Part shown: in pieces, positions 1-10,721 of the stretch | Numbering within the stretch: the first letter of the stretch is position 1 | Layout: each line of letters starts with the position of its first letter | Assembly: GCA_965199875.1 (NCBI GenBank) | Contig: OZ241346.1 | Span: 4,092,001-4,156,000 of the forward strand | Reading direction: 5' to 3' | DNA: 64,000 nucleotides | Source: VXYL01 sp965199875 | GTDB taxonomy: Bacteria; Pseudomonadota; Gammaproteobacteria; Pseudomonadales; Azotimanducaceae | Notes under the pieces: model-generated | What the model was told of the DNA's origin: nothing | Database searches by the model: none | The model's input: the letters and a program-made list of their open reading frames with translations, nothing else | Program-made: the position numbers and the translations under genes

Positions 1-2
1 CC

Positions 3-353
3 CAGCGCGCCATCGCCCACGCCGAAGCGCGCTTGATCGGCGCCCGGGCGGCGCTCCTCGAACGCGCCGAAGCCAGCTGGGCGACCGTGCTGGCCGGCGA
101 CGAAGTGGCGCCCCGCCAGCGCGCCATCTTCCACATCGTCGCCTCGGACGCCGCCCGTGCCGCGGTGGAAGTGGTGGAGACGCTGTGCGAAGCGGCTGGC
201 ACTTCCGCCAATCGCATCGGCGAACCTCTCGAACGCATCGCTCGGGACGTGCGCGTGGTGCGCCAGCACGCCACGGTGGCGCCGCATCTCATCGAAGACG
301 CCGGGCGGACGCTGCTCGGCCTGGAGGCGGAGTCCTTCGTCGTCAGGTCGTAG
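3..353 (+). CDS. Acyl-CoA dehydrogenase-like protein, C-terminal part
   Basis: The frame is already open at the left edge and ends at a TAG at 351, so only the last 116 residues are visible. They look like the all-helical C-terminal domain of the acyl-CoA dehydrogenase superfamily, in particular the type-2 branch that includes HpaB/DszC-like flavin monooxygenases. The helix near the end containing RDVRVVRQHATVAPHL is characteristic. In the family this domain packs against the FAD and the substrate pocket. The flavin-binding N-terminus lies outside the window, so dehydrogenase and monooxygenase roles cannot be told apart. It converges with the site-2 protease gene, with 34 bases between the stops. 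Confidence 0.6.
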   Translation, partial: QRAIAHAEARLIGARAALLERAEASWATVLAGDEVAPRQRAIFHIVASDAARAAVEVVETLCEAAGTSANRIGEPLERIARDVRVVRQHATVAPHLIEDAGRTLLGLEAESFVVRS

Positions 354-387
354 TGAGGTTTCCTCCGCGCTCGCCCCAAGGCGAAGG

Positions 388-1032
388 TTACGAGACGAAC
401 GTGATCAGCGGCAGCAAGCCAGCGGCGAAGGACATCAGCATGGAGAACACCGGCACGCCCAGCAGGCTGACGACGATCAACGCCAGCAACGCCCAAACTC
501 CGTAGCGGGCGTTGTAGAAGCGGTACGCCTCGGCCAGGCGCGCCGGCAGCAGATGGGGCAGGATGTAGTTGCCGTCCAGCGGCCCCAGCGGAATCAGGTT
601 GAACAGCATGAGCAGCAGGTTCACCTGCACCAGCAGCACGAAGAAGGTCTCCGCGCCCTCGCCGTAGGCGAAGTCCAGCCCGTTCAGGCGCATCAGCAGA
701 AAGCCGTTCCAGGCAGCCGCGGCCAGCACCAGGTTCATCCCCGGCCCGGCTGCGGCCACCCACAGATCGGCCCGCTTGGAAAGAAAGTTGCGTGGATCCG
801 TGGGCACCGGCTTGGCATAGCCGAAGCCCACCAGAACCACCATCGCCAAGCCAATCGCGTCGATGTGCGCTAGCGGGTTCAACGTCAGCCGGCCGGCGCG
901 CTCGGCGGTGTCGTCGCCGAACAGCTTGGCAACCCAGGCGTGGCCGAACTCGTGGCAGGAAAGCGACAGCACCAGCGCCAGCAGCAGCAGCGCGAAGAGC
1001 GCGTACTGGCCGTTGAAGACGAGGGCGATCAC
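388..1032 (-). CDS. Site-2 protease family (M50) membrane metalloprotease
   Basis: This 214-residue protein is almost entirely hydrophobic. Near residue 30 it has the zinc-binding motif SCHEFGHAW, matching the HExxH of M50 intramembrane proteases. Near residue 145 it has NLIPLGPLDG, which supplies the third zinc ligand. The short form without a PDZ domain is typical of the stand-alone site-2 protease family in bacteria. The GTG at 1032 is the best start, because the frame upstream belongs to another gene. It begins 8 bases after the stop of the antiporter gene, so the two are probably co-transcribed. The family cleaves membrane-embedded substrates; the substrate here is unknown. Confidence 0.85.
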   Translation of the reverse strand: MIALVFNGQYALFALLLLALVLSLSCHEFGHAWVAKLFGDDTAERAGRLTLNPLAHIDAIGLAMVVLVGFGYAKPVPTDPRNFLSKRADLWVAAAGPGMNLVLAAAAWNGFLLMRLNGLDFAYGEGAETFFVLLVQVNLLLMLFNLIPLGPLDGNYILPHLLPARLAEAYRFYNARYGVWALLALIVVSLLGVPVFSMLMSFAAGLLPLITFVS

Positions 1033-1040
1033 GGGCCGGG

Positions 1041-2207
1041 CTAGTCCCGCCGCAGCGCCGCGGAGACGGCGATGGGGCTTGGGTAGCGGAAGATCACCAG
1101 ATAGGTGGACAGCAGCAGCGTCAGCACCGTCGCGCCCTTGATGACGTGGGCGGCTTCCACGGACATCAGCCCGGCACCGGCGACGAACACCAGCAAGAGC
1201 GAGAACTCGCTGGCCTGGCCAAGCCGAACCCCCACTTCCTTCGACACCGCGTTCGGCTCCTTCTGCCAGCGCAGCAGCGCTTGGAACACCGGCGGCTTGA
1301 CGCCCACCAGCACCAGCGCCAGGAGGATCGCCGGCAGCCAGACGTCCAGCATCAGCAGGGGATCGATGGCCGCGCCTACGGAAAAGAAGAACAGCACCAG
1401 AAAGAAGTCCCGCAGCGGGCGCAGATTGTCGACGATGTACTGCGCGATGGGCGAGTTGGCCAGCGACACCCCGGCCACGAACGCGCCGATCTCCCACGAC
1501 AGCTGCAGAGCGTGGCCGAGGCTGGCGATGCCGAGGCACCAGCCGATGGCGAGCAGGAAGGTGAACTCCTGGAAGACGTCGAAGCGGGTCAAGAGGGGTA
1601 CGACGACGAACTTCACGCCAGCGAATGCGGCCGCGACCACCACCGGCAGGGCGACGACGACGGTCAGCGTGGTGGACAGCGCACCACCGCCCTCGCTCTG
1701 GAAACCGGCCAGCACCAGGAGCGCCACCACGGCGATCAGGTCCTGGATCAGCAGCAGACTGATGACGATTTCGCCGGTGTGCCGATGGTGCAGCACCGTG
1801 GTCGGCAGCAGCTTGATGCCGAGAATGGTGCTGGAGAACATGCAGCCGATGCCGACGATCACCGCCTCGATCTGCGAGAAGCCGAAGGCCCACATCATCA
1901 GGTAGCCGATGCCGAAGAACAGCGTCGAGCTGGCCAGCGCCGTCAGCACCGACTCGCCGATCATGTCCTTCAGCTTGCTGGGCGGCAGGTCCAGGCCCAC
2001 CAGAAAGAGCAGGAAGATGATACCGATTTCGCCGATTTCGGCGAGCAGGCGGTCGTCCGCCACCAGCGTCATGCCGTGCGGCCCGAAGGCGCAGCCGACG
2101 AGGATGTAGGCGACGATCAGCGGCTGGCGGGTGTACAGCGCGAACGCCGCCAGCGCCGCCGCGCCGGTGAAGATGACGAAGAAGGACTCGATGATGCCTA
2201 CGGACAT
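1041..2207 (-). CDS. Cation:proton antiporter, CPA2 (KefB/Na-H exchanger) family
   Basis: This 388-residue protein has about twelve hydrophobic helices and reads as a CPA2 exchanger throughout. It carries LFLVGLDL in an early helix, FSSTILGIKLL, and LLLIQDLIAVVAL, which holds the conserved QD of the ion-exchange site. The protein stops after the membrane domain and has no C-terminal TrkA-N domain, unlike full KefB/KefC. The ATG at 2207 has GAGG about 8 bases upstream. The site-2 protease gene follows directly. The family exchanges K+ or Na+ for protons; which ion is used here cannot be read from the sequence. Confidence 0.85.
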   Translation of the reverse strand: MSVGIIESFFVIFTGAAALAAFALYTRQPLIVAYILVGCAFGPHGMTLVADDRLLAEIGEIGIIFLLFLVGLDLPPSKLKDMIGESVLTALASSTLFFGIGYLMMWAFGFSQIEAVIVGIGCMFSSTILGIKLLPTTVLHHRHTGEIVISLLLIQDLIAVVALLVLAGFQSEGGGALSTTLTVVVALPVVVAAAFAGVKFVVVPLLTRFDVFQEFTFLLAIGWCLGIASLGHALQLSWEIGAFVAGVSLANSPIAQYIVDNLRPLRDFFLVLFFFSVGAAIDPLLMLDVWLPAILLALVLVGVKPPVFQALLRWQKEPNAVSKEVGVRLGQASEFSLLLVFVAGAGLMSVEAAHVIKGATVLTLLLSTYLVIFRYPSPIAVSAALRRD

Positions 2208-2412
2208 CGTCTGCCTCGCAGGCGGAAGACTTGCAGGTCAACCACCGCTTCGTCGAACGACCAGCGCTGGCCCCTTTCCCAGGCTCGCCCAGCTTGCGGT
2301 TGCGGAAGCGGCAGCGGTAGGCGGCTTGGCACCCCCGCCGCTGCCGAATCGCATCCTCTTCAACGACCGTCGGCTGCGCCTGCCGCCTTGCCAAGCGCAG
2401 CCGTCGCTGTCG

Positions 2413-3588
2413 CTAGTTGTTGCCGAAGCGATCCTGCCAGTTGGTCAGCGGCACGAAGCGGCCATCGTCGACGACCGTGTAGTAGACGCCGAGCAGCCCT
2501 TGGCGCCGGTCCGGCGAGAAGGACACCCGCTCGCCGATGCCGATGTCGTAGTCCTCGATGCTGAACACCGTCCGTTCCAGCTTTTCGCGCGCCACGCTGT
2601 CGCCCAAGCGGCGCAGAATCTCCACCATCAGCCTGGCGTTCAGGAAGCCCTCGAGGCTGGCGAAGCTGAACGAGAAGGGCTCGTAGCCTTCGGTGTCCAA
2701 GTGGCTGGGCGGCTGCGGGTCGTAGCTCTGCATCAGCGCTCGATAGTCGCGCACCGCGGGGATGCTCTCGTCCTCGTAGCTTGGCACCACTTGCGAATGA
2801 ACCAGGAGGTCCGTGTACTTCTGCACGTCTTCGCGTTCCGTGGAGATGAGCTTCAGCAGGTTTTCGCTGCCGACGAAGGAGAGATTGGCGATTGGCACGT
2901 TCAGCCCGCCGTCCACCGCGTCGCGCAGAAAAGCGGCGCAGGCGGCGTAGGAGCCCACGCAGATCACCGCGTCGGGTTCCGAGTTCTTCAGCGTTTCCAC
3001 TTGCGAGCTGGTGGTGAGCATGAACGGGTGGCCGCGAATGTAGGACGCCTCGCCAGCCACCTGCTCGCCGCGCCGGCGCAGCGCTTCGCGCACTCCGGCC
3101 GAGCCGCTGCGGCCGTAGTCGTCGTCCTGGTAGAAGACGGCAATGCGTTCGCAGCCGATGTCCAGCAGGTTGTCCACCAGGCCGGCGGTTTCCGCGCGGT
3201 AGGAGGGGCGCAGGTTGAGGGCGAACTCGCCATACGGCGGTTCGCGCTGGGGCTGGGCGCCGGAAAAGGGAAAGAAGAGGTACGTGTGGCGATCCTGCAG
3301 CGCCTGCAGCAGCGGCAGCACCCGCGCCACCGTCGGCGTGCCGACGTAGCTGAACAGGGCGAACACGTTGTCTTCCAGAATAAGCCGGGTGGTGTTCGCC
3401 ACGCATTGATCGGGTTGGTAGGCGTCGTCCAAGGTTCGCAGCGCTACCTGCCGACCGCCGACGCCGCCGTTGCTGTTCACCTGCTGCAGACAGGCCGTGG
3501 CGCCACGGTAGAGTTCGTTGCCGAGGCCCCGGGACGGGCCGGAGAACGCGGCTGACATGCCCAGTACGATCTCGTCAGTCGATGGCAT
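2413..3588 (-). CDS. Periplasmic-binding-protein type 1 fold receptor (Leu/Ile/Val or amide-binding like), no signal peptide
   Basis: The 391 residues match the type 1 periplasmic-binding fold used by branched-chain amino acid, urea and amide receptors (Peripla_BP_6). The N-terminus IVLGMSAAFSGPSRGLG is the usual first strand and ligand loop, followed by GGVGGRQVALRTLDD. The ATG at 3588 is preceded by GGAGG with 6 bases of spacing, which rejects a TTG 12 bases further upstream. No hydrophobic leader precedes the fold. That suggests a cytoplasmic ligand sensor comparable to AmiC rather than a transporter subunit. No ABC permease or ATPase adjoins it. The ligand is unknown. Confidence 0.75.
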   Translation of the reverse strand: MPSTDEIVLGMSAAFSGPSRGLGNELYRGATACLQQVNSNGGVGGRQVALRTLDDAYQPDQCVANTTRLILEDNVFALFSYVGTPTVARVLPLLQALQDRHTYLFFPFSGAQPQREPPYGEFALNLRPSYRAETAGLVDNLLDIGCERIAVFYQDDDYGRSGSAGVREALRRRGEQVAGEASYIRGHPFMLTTSSQVETLKNSEPDAVICVGSYAACAAFLRDAVDGGLNVPIANLSFVGSENLLKLISTEREDVQKYTDLLVHSQVVPSYEDESIPAVRDYRALMQSYDPQPPSHLDTEGYEPFSFSFASLEGFLNARLMVEILRRLGDSVAREKLERTVFSIEDYDIGIGERVSFSPDRRQGLLGVYYTVVDDGRFVPLTNWQDRFGNN

Positions 3589-3787
3589 GGATTCCTCCAA
3601 GTTACGGACAGTTGAATTCGCGCCTCAAGGCGCTGGCCTGCTCCCGCGGGCGCAGGCCCGCCCCTTCCGGCGGCAGGCGATAGTTTGACACGAATAGCGG
3701 TGCGATTTGCAGCTATCGCACAGCGGCTTTGCTGGCAATGCCCAAGAGCTTGGCCGCAGCTCCGCGGCCAGTGGCGTGTCTAGGCGC

Positions 3788-4241
3788 CTATTGCGTGGCG
3801 GACGCGGCGCGACGGAAGGGCGGCACGGGGGTTCGCACCGACGCCTGGTAGTGGTCGCTGATGCGACTCATGCAGGCGATGGCCACTTCCGCCTGCTCTC
3901 GGTTCGCCAGCACGAAGGCGTTGAAGCCGCAGCGCAGCATGTAGGCGGTGAGGTCCGGGACGATCTCGCCGAAGGCGCGCAGTTCGCCGCGGTAGCCGTA
4001 GCGGCCGCGCAGCAGGCTGGCGAAGCTCAAGCCGCGGCCGTCGGCGAAGGCGGCGAAGCGCACGGCCACCACCGGCGCATCCAGGATGACGCTGGCGACG
4101 TCCTCCACCTCGGCATCGCCGTCCAGCCACACGCCGGCGCCTTCCGGCGCTGCACGCCAGGCGGTCAGCGGGGCGATGACGCCAGGGCTGGCGCTGCCGT
4201 CTTCGATCAACGTCCAGTCGTCGTCGACAACCTGGCCGTCT

Positions 4242-4258
<17 letters not shown>
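3788..4258 (-). CDS. DUF934 protein linked to sulfite reductase
   Basis: This 156-residue protein matches the DUF934 family, small proteins encoded almost always next to the siroheme sulfite reductase of proteobacteria. The conserved core FASLLRGRYGYRGELRAFG is present near residues 80-98. The start ATG at 4258 lies inside the end of the upstream reductase gene (17-base overlap), so translation is probably coupled. The family is thought to assist sulfite reduction, possibly in electron supply, but its biochemistry is not established. Identification is firm, function is inferred from context. Confidence 0.85.
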
Positions 4259-5900
<1,642 letters not shown>

Positions 5901-6022
5901 GGGGATGTAGGCGGTTTGGCGCTCGCGGCAGATATTAGGCGAAACTCGCCAGCGGGGAACGAACCGTACCTTATAAGGTTAGAACGCCGGGGCTAGAGCG
6001 GCAGGCGCCGCTCCGGCGCCGT

Positions 6023-8098
6023 TCATCGGCCTGCTGCCTCGCTGCCGTGCAGAACTTCGCTGAACAGCGCCTCCGTGGCGGCGAGGAACTCCACCTCGTC
6101 GTCGCTTCCCACCGGCGCGACCTGCTCGAAGAAGCCGAGCTCCTTCAAGTCCGCGCGAAAACGCCTCGAACCGCTCTCGTGGACGACGCTGCGCCCATCG
6201 GAGTGGATCAGCACCGGAAAGCCGGGATGCTCCGCTCCCACGAGCGGCGAGCGCAGCAGGCTGGACTCGGGCGTGTTCAGCCGCCAGTCCGAAGGCGCCC
6301 CCTTGCTGACGCGGCGCATGTTGGCCGGAGCTGCCCAGCGCATCCAGTCGCCGCAGGGGAAGTAGGCGCAGATCCTGCCGTCGAACGGATTGTGCTCGGC
6401 GCGTTTGGTGAGCGCGACATCCATCGCCGCGTAGGCGGCGGCGCAGCGACCCGTCGCCGGCGCGTCCGCGAACGCCGCCGCCAGCGCGAAGTGGCCGCCG
6501 CGGCCGCGGCCGACGAAGCACACCCGGTCCGCGTCGCCCAGCCCGGCCTCTTCGAGCCACGCTACCGCGTCCGCGACGTCTTCTTGCAGCTTCGCACCGC
6601 GCTGGCGCAGGCCGGCCATGTGGAACGCGGCGCCGTAGCCGCGGGCGCCGCGGAAGGCGGGCTGCGCCACCGCATAGCCGCGGCTGGCGAAGAAGCGCGG
6701 CCAGGCGTCCAGCGCCGCAGCGCTCCGGCGCCCGGGGCTGCCGTCCAGCAGAACCACGATCGGCGGCGACCCGCCTTCGACCGGCGCGGTCAGCCGCATC
6801 GGCAGGTCGAGGCCGTCCCGGGTGCGGTAGCGCACAGTGCGACGTTGCGAGGAGCGCTCGCCAGCGGCAGCCGGATACTGCTCGCCGAGAAGCCGCAGGG
6901 CGCCGGTCTCGCGGTCGAGCAGGTAGAAGCCTTGGCGCGTGTACCCGTCGGTGGCCGCCAGCACCGCCCGGCGGCAGTCCGAGGACATCGACATCACCGC
7001 CACGAACTCGCCGTGGCCCACTTCCCCAACGGCCTCCACGGCGCGTCCGAAGTCGGCGTCCAGCCAGGTGAACGGCCGCTCGGGCAGCGGATGCATGAAG
7101 CCGACCACGCCGCAGTCGCGCCCGCCAATTGCCTCGGCGTGTACGTCCCGTTCGGGGTGCGAGACGATCTCTCGCAGCGGCTTCAGGGTCGCCGGGTTGG
7201 CGGCCCACACGGCCGAGCGATCGGCGCCCCGGACCCGGGCTTCGTAGTACAGCCGTTCGCCGCTGGCGGAGAAGCCCAGGATGCGCGGCACGGCCATCTC
7301 CCGCTCGCCGATCCTGGCCGAGAGATCCGCCACGTCGACACGCTGCAACCGGCCCGCGGCGTCTGCCGCCACCGCCGTCGGCCCAAGCCTGGCCTCCCGA
7401 ATATACGGTATGATACTGCGACCGAATTCGTACCGGCCGGTACCGACGCGAACCCGACCGCCGTGGTCGGCATGCCACAGCACGATGCCGGGCTGCCAGC
7501 CGACAACGCGGGCGGCGGCGCCGGTACCGACATGCACCCGGTAGATGCTGCGGTACGGCTTCGCCTCGCGGGGCGCGGCGACCAGCGCATGCTCCGGGTC
7601 GTCCGGCAGCGGATGCAGCAGCATGTGCTCCATATCGTCGTAGATCATGCGACGAACGGGCAAGCTGCCGCCAATCCTCACCGGCTTCGCCGGCGGTCGG
7701 TCCAGCAATGGGAGGAGGCTGCCGCCGTCGTGGTCGATGGCGACCAAGCGCACCAGACGCCGGCGCGGATAGGGCGGCCCGCCGCGGGCGCCGGGGAAGA
7801 CGAACAGCGTGCAGACGATGCGCCGGTTGGACACCCACTCGCAGGAATCGAGGAACCGCGCCCGCTCCTTCACCTGCAAGGCGACGGTGTTCGTGCCGGC
7901 GGCAAGATCGATGACCGCCAGCCCGCGCCTGCCAGCGCCCGAGGCGATGGCGAGCACCCGGGCGCCGTCCGGCGAAACGCGCACGTGATCGACCGCCGGA
8001 GCAGATCCGAAGGCCGCCGCGGCATCGGCGAACGCCGGGGAACACGCCAGCAGAACGGCAAAGAGCGACAGCCCTAGGCCCGCACGCATCCCGGGCAT
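6023..8098 (-). CDS. Secreted S9 (prolyl oligopeptidase)-like protein lacking the catalytic triad
   Basis: From ATG 8098 the product is 691 residues. It has a signal peptide (LGLSLFAVLLACSPAFA), a long beta-propeller-like N-terminal half and a C-terminal alpha/beta hydrolase half with PPIVVLLDGSPG and YAVAQPAFRGARGYG, as in S9 peptidases. The nucleophile elbow, normally GxSxGG, reads GRGRGG near residue 532, so the serine is glycine. The region normally holding the acid reads HSDGRSVVH, and no GHG-type histidine follows. All three catalytic residues therefore appear lost. It is probably an exported non-catalytic binding protein. An ATG 69 bases upstream is possible but would bury the signal peptide. 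Confidence 0.75.
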   Translation of the reverse strand: MPGMRAGLGLSLFAVLLACSPAFADAAAAFGSAPAVDHVRVSPDGARVLAIASGAGRRGLAVIDLAAGTNTVALQVKERARFLDSCEWVSNRRIVCTLFVFPGARGGPPYPRRRLVRLVAIDHDGGSLLPLLDRPPAKPVRIGGSLPVRRMIYDDMEHMLLHPLPDDPEHALVAAPREAKPYRSIYRVHVGTGAAARVVGWQPGIVLWHADHGGRVRVGTGRYEFGRSIIPYIREARLGPTAVAADAAGRLQRVDVADLSARIGEREMAVPRILGFSASGERLYYEARVRGADRSAVWAANPATLKPLREIVSHPERDVHAEAIGGRDCGVVGFMHPLPERPFTWLDADFGRAVEAVGEVGHGEFVAVMSMSSDCRRAVLAATDGYTRQGFYLLDRETGALRLLGEQYPAAAGERSSQRRTVRYRTRDGLDLPMRLTAPVEGGSPPIVVLLDGSPGRRSAAALDAWPRFFASRGYAVAQPAFRGARGYGAAFHMAGLRQRGAKLQEDVADAVAWLEEAGLGDADRVCFVGRGRGGHFALAAAFADAPATGRCAAAYAAMDVALTKRAEHNPFDGRICAYFPCGDWMRWAAPANMRRVSKGAPSDWRLNTPESSLLRSPLVGAEHPGFPVLIHSDGRSVVHESGSRRFRADLKELGFFEQVAPVGSDDEVEFLAATEALFSEVLHGSEAAGR

Positions 8099-8388
8099 TG
8101 CGGCGTCTACTCCCTCGTGCAAACTGAAGCAGCCCCAAGTGGCATCGATTGCGGCCCCGTGCCGCAACCTTGGGCTACCCTAACACTCGACGCACTGCCT
8201 CGCAACGGTGCAGCACGACTCTGCCGCTGTCGTGTGCGAATCCTTGCTTGCCGCCGTGCTACGCTGGCTTGGTTAGACGACGGAGCACCGTCAAACCCCA
8301 TGATCGCAACCCACAGACCTTGCCGCCGGCGCGTTGCTTTTCCGAGCGCTGGCCTGCCGAACACGGTGCCGCTCAAGGTGGCGTTGGT

Positions 8389-10671
8389 TTGAAGTTCGGC
8401 ATCGGCCAGCCGGTTCCCCGCGTGGAGGATCCGCTGCTGCTCACCGGCCGCGGCCGCTTCACCGACGACGTCGATCTGCCGCGCCAGGCGCACGCGGCGT
8501 TCTTTCGCTCCCCCTACGCCCACGCCCGCATCGTCGGCGTCGACACGGCCAAGGCCAAAGCCGCGCCGGGAGTGCTGGCCGTCTACGTCGGCGCGGACGT
8601 CGCGGAACTCGGCGGCTTGCCGTGTCGGGCGCAGCTGAAGGACCGACACGGAGAGCCTTGTTTCATTCCGCACCGCCCGGTGCTGCCCACCGATCGCGCG
8701 CGCTTCGTCGGCCAGGCGGTGGCGGCGGTGATCGCGGAAACGCGCAGCGAAGCGCAAACGGCGGCCGAACTCGTCGAACTGGAAGTGGAGGAACTGCCAG
8801 CCAGCGTCGATCTGGTGGCTTCGGCGCGGCCGGAGGCGCCGATCATCCATCCCGAGCGCGGCGACAACCTGTCGATCCTCTGGGAGAACGGCGATCCGAA
8901 CACCGTGGACGCCGCCCTTGCCAAGGCCGCCCACGTCGTGCGCCTGACGGTGGTGAACAACCGCGTCGCGCCCGGTCCGCTCGAACCGCGCACCTCGCTG
9001 GCGAACTACGCCGACGGCCGCTTCACGCTCTACAACCCCAGCCAAGGCGCCGTGGCGCAGCGGGGTTCCGTCGCTCTGGTGTTCAAGGTGGACGCGAGCC
9101 GGGTGCGGGTGATCTCGGGCGACACCGGCGGCGGCTTCGGCGTGCGCGGCGATCTGCATCCCGAGACGGCCATGTGCCTGTTCGCCGCCCGCGACCTGGA
9201 CCGGCCGGTGAAATGGACCGGCACTCGGGCGGAGATGTTTCTCGCCGATGCGCACGGCCGCGACAACGTCACCACCGGCACGCTGGGCCTCGCCGCGGAC
9301 GGCCGCATCTGCGCCTTGAAGATCGAAACCCACGCCAATCTCGGCGCCTACTGTTCCGGCGTCGGACCCTTCGTGCCCACCATGGGCGGCGGTCGCGTCT
9401 GCGGCACCGTCTACCGTTCGCCGCGCACCTACCAGGCGGTGAAGTGCGTCTTCACCAACACCATGCCGGTCTCCGCCTATCGGGGCGCGGGACGGCCGGA
9501 AGCCGCGTACATCACTGAACGGCTGTTCGAGGCGGCGGCTCGGCAGACCGGCATCGACAGCCGGGAACTGCGCCGGCGCAACTTCATTCGCCCCGAAGAC
9601 CTGCCCTACGTCAACCACATGGGCGTTCCGATCACCAGCGGCGCATTCGAGCAGACCATGGACATGGCGCTCGAACGAGCGGACTGGAACGGCTTCCCGC
9701 AACGGCGCGCAGCTTCCGAGCGCGTCGGCAGGCTGCGCGGCATCGGCCTCGGCTGCTACGTGGAGTCCAGCGGCGGCGGACCCCAGGAGGAAGCCCGCGT
9801 CGTCGTGGACGAAGACGGAGAGGTCGAGCTCACCGTCGGCACCTATTCCCACGGCCAGGGCCATGCCACCGCCTACGCGCAGATCGTCTCGGAGACCCTG
9901 GGCGTGGATGTCGAACGACTGCGCCTGGTGCAGGGCGACACCGACTTCGTCAAGTTCGGCGGCGGCACCGGCGGCTCCCGCTCGTCGCAGATGGGCGGCG
10001 TCGCCTTGCTGCGCGCCGCCAAGGCGGTGGTGGAGCAGGGCGCGCCGATCGCCGCCGAGGCGCTGCAAGTGGAGCGGTCGCGCATTCGCTTCGAGGCGGG
10101 CATGTATCGCGTTGCCGACAGTGATGCGCAACTGCCATTCCTGGAAGCGGCCCGCCTGGCGCCGACGATGACCGGCGAGGTCCTCGGCGAGACGCTGCGC
10201 TACGACCGCGGCGGCGGCTACACCTTCCCCAACGGCTGCCACGTCGCGGAGGTGGAAATCGACGCCGACACCGGCGTCGTCGAGGTGGCGAAGTACACCG
10301 CGGTGGACGACTGCGGCCGCGTCATCAATCCTCTGCTGGCCGCCGGCCAAGTGCATGGCGGCGTGGCCCAGGGCTTGGGGCAGGCCTTGCACGAAGCGGT
10401 CTGCTACGACGACGGCGGCCAGCTGCTCACCGGTTCGTACCTCGACTACGGCATTCCCCGGGCCAGCCATCTGCCGGCGCTGGACGTCGCCTTCAACGAA
10501 GTGCTGCAGCCGGACAACGACCTGGGCGTCAAGGGCATCGGCGAAGGCGGCGCCTGCGGCGCGCCGCCAGCCATCGTCCACGCCGTGCTCGACGCGCTGC
10601 GGCGCTACGGGGTGGAGGCCGTGGACATGCCGCTGACGGCGGAGAAGATCTGGCGACTGCTGAAGCGTTGA
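8389..10671 (+). CDS. CoxL/xanthine dehydrogenase family molybdenum-binding subunit
   Basis: The 760-residue protein has the domain order of the large subunit of molybdenum hydroxylases. It opens with PRVEDPLLLTGRGRFTDDV. GDTGGGFGVRGD is the molybdopterin loop, AYRGAGRPEAAY the active-site loop, and KGIGEGGACGAPPA contains the catalytic glutamate. The active-site loop AYRGAGR is the form II type and lacks the cysteine of form I CO dehydrogenase (AYRCSFR), so CO oxidation is unlikely. The TTG at 8389 is chosen because homology begins there and AAGGTGG lies upstream. No FAD or [2Fe-2S] subunit gene adjoins it. The substrate is unknown. Confidence 0.88.
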   Translation: MKFGIGQPVPRVEDPLLLTGRGRFTDDVDLPRQAHAAFFRSPYAHARIVGVDTAKAKAAPGVLAVYVGADVAELGGLPCRAQLKDRHGEPCFIPHRPVLPTDRARFVGQAVAAVIAETRSEAQTAAELVELEVEELPASVDLVASARPEAPIIHPERGDNLSILWENGDPNTVDAALAKAAHVVRLTVVNNRVAPGPLEPRTSLANYADGRFTLYNPSQGAVAQRGSVALVFKVDASRVRVISGDTGGGFGVRGDLHPETAMCLFAARDLDRPVKWTGTRAEMFLADAHGRDNVTTGTLGLAADGRICALKIETHANLGAYCSGVGPFVPTMGGGRVCGTVYRSPRTYQAVKCVFTNTMPVSAYRGAGRPEAAYITERLFEAAARQTGIDSRELRRRNFIRPEDLPYVNHMGVPITSGAFEQTMDMALERADWNGFPQRRAASERVGRLRGIGLGCYVESSGGGPQEEARVVVDEDGEVELTVGTYSHGQGHATAYAQIVSETLGVDVERLRLVQGDTDFVKFGGGTGGSRSSQMGGVALLRAAKAVVEQGAPIAAEALQVERSRIRFEAGMYRVADSDAQLPFLEAARLAPTMTGEVLGETLRYDRGGGYTFPNGCHVAEVEIDADTGVVEVAKYTAVDDCGRVINPLLAAGQVHGGVAQGLGQALHEAVCYDDGGQLLTGSYLDYGIPRASHLPALDVAFNEVLQPDNDLGVKGIGEGGACGAPPAIVHAVLDALRRYGVEAVDMPLTAEKIWRLLKR

Positions 10672-10721
10672 GCGGGTTGGCAGCCTTCGGTTGATTGAAC
10701 GAACAGGGCAGGCGGCGCCGC

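Noticed and set aside
8099..8388. Possible RNA gene in the 290-base gap between the S9-like and CoxL-like genes
   Set aside because: No cloverleaf or known RNA motif could be seen. It is more likely divergent promoter DNA.
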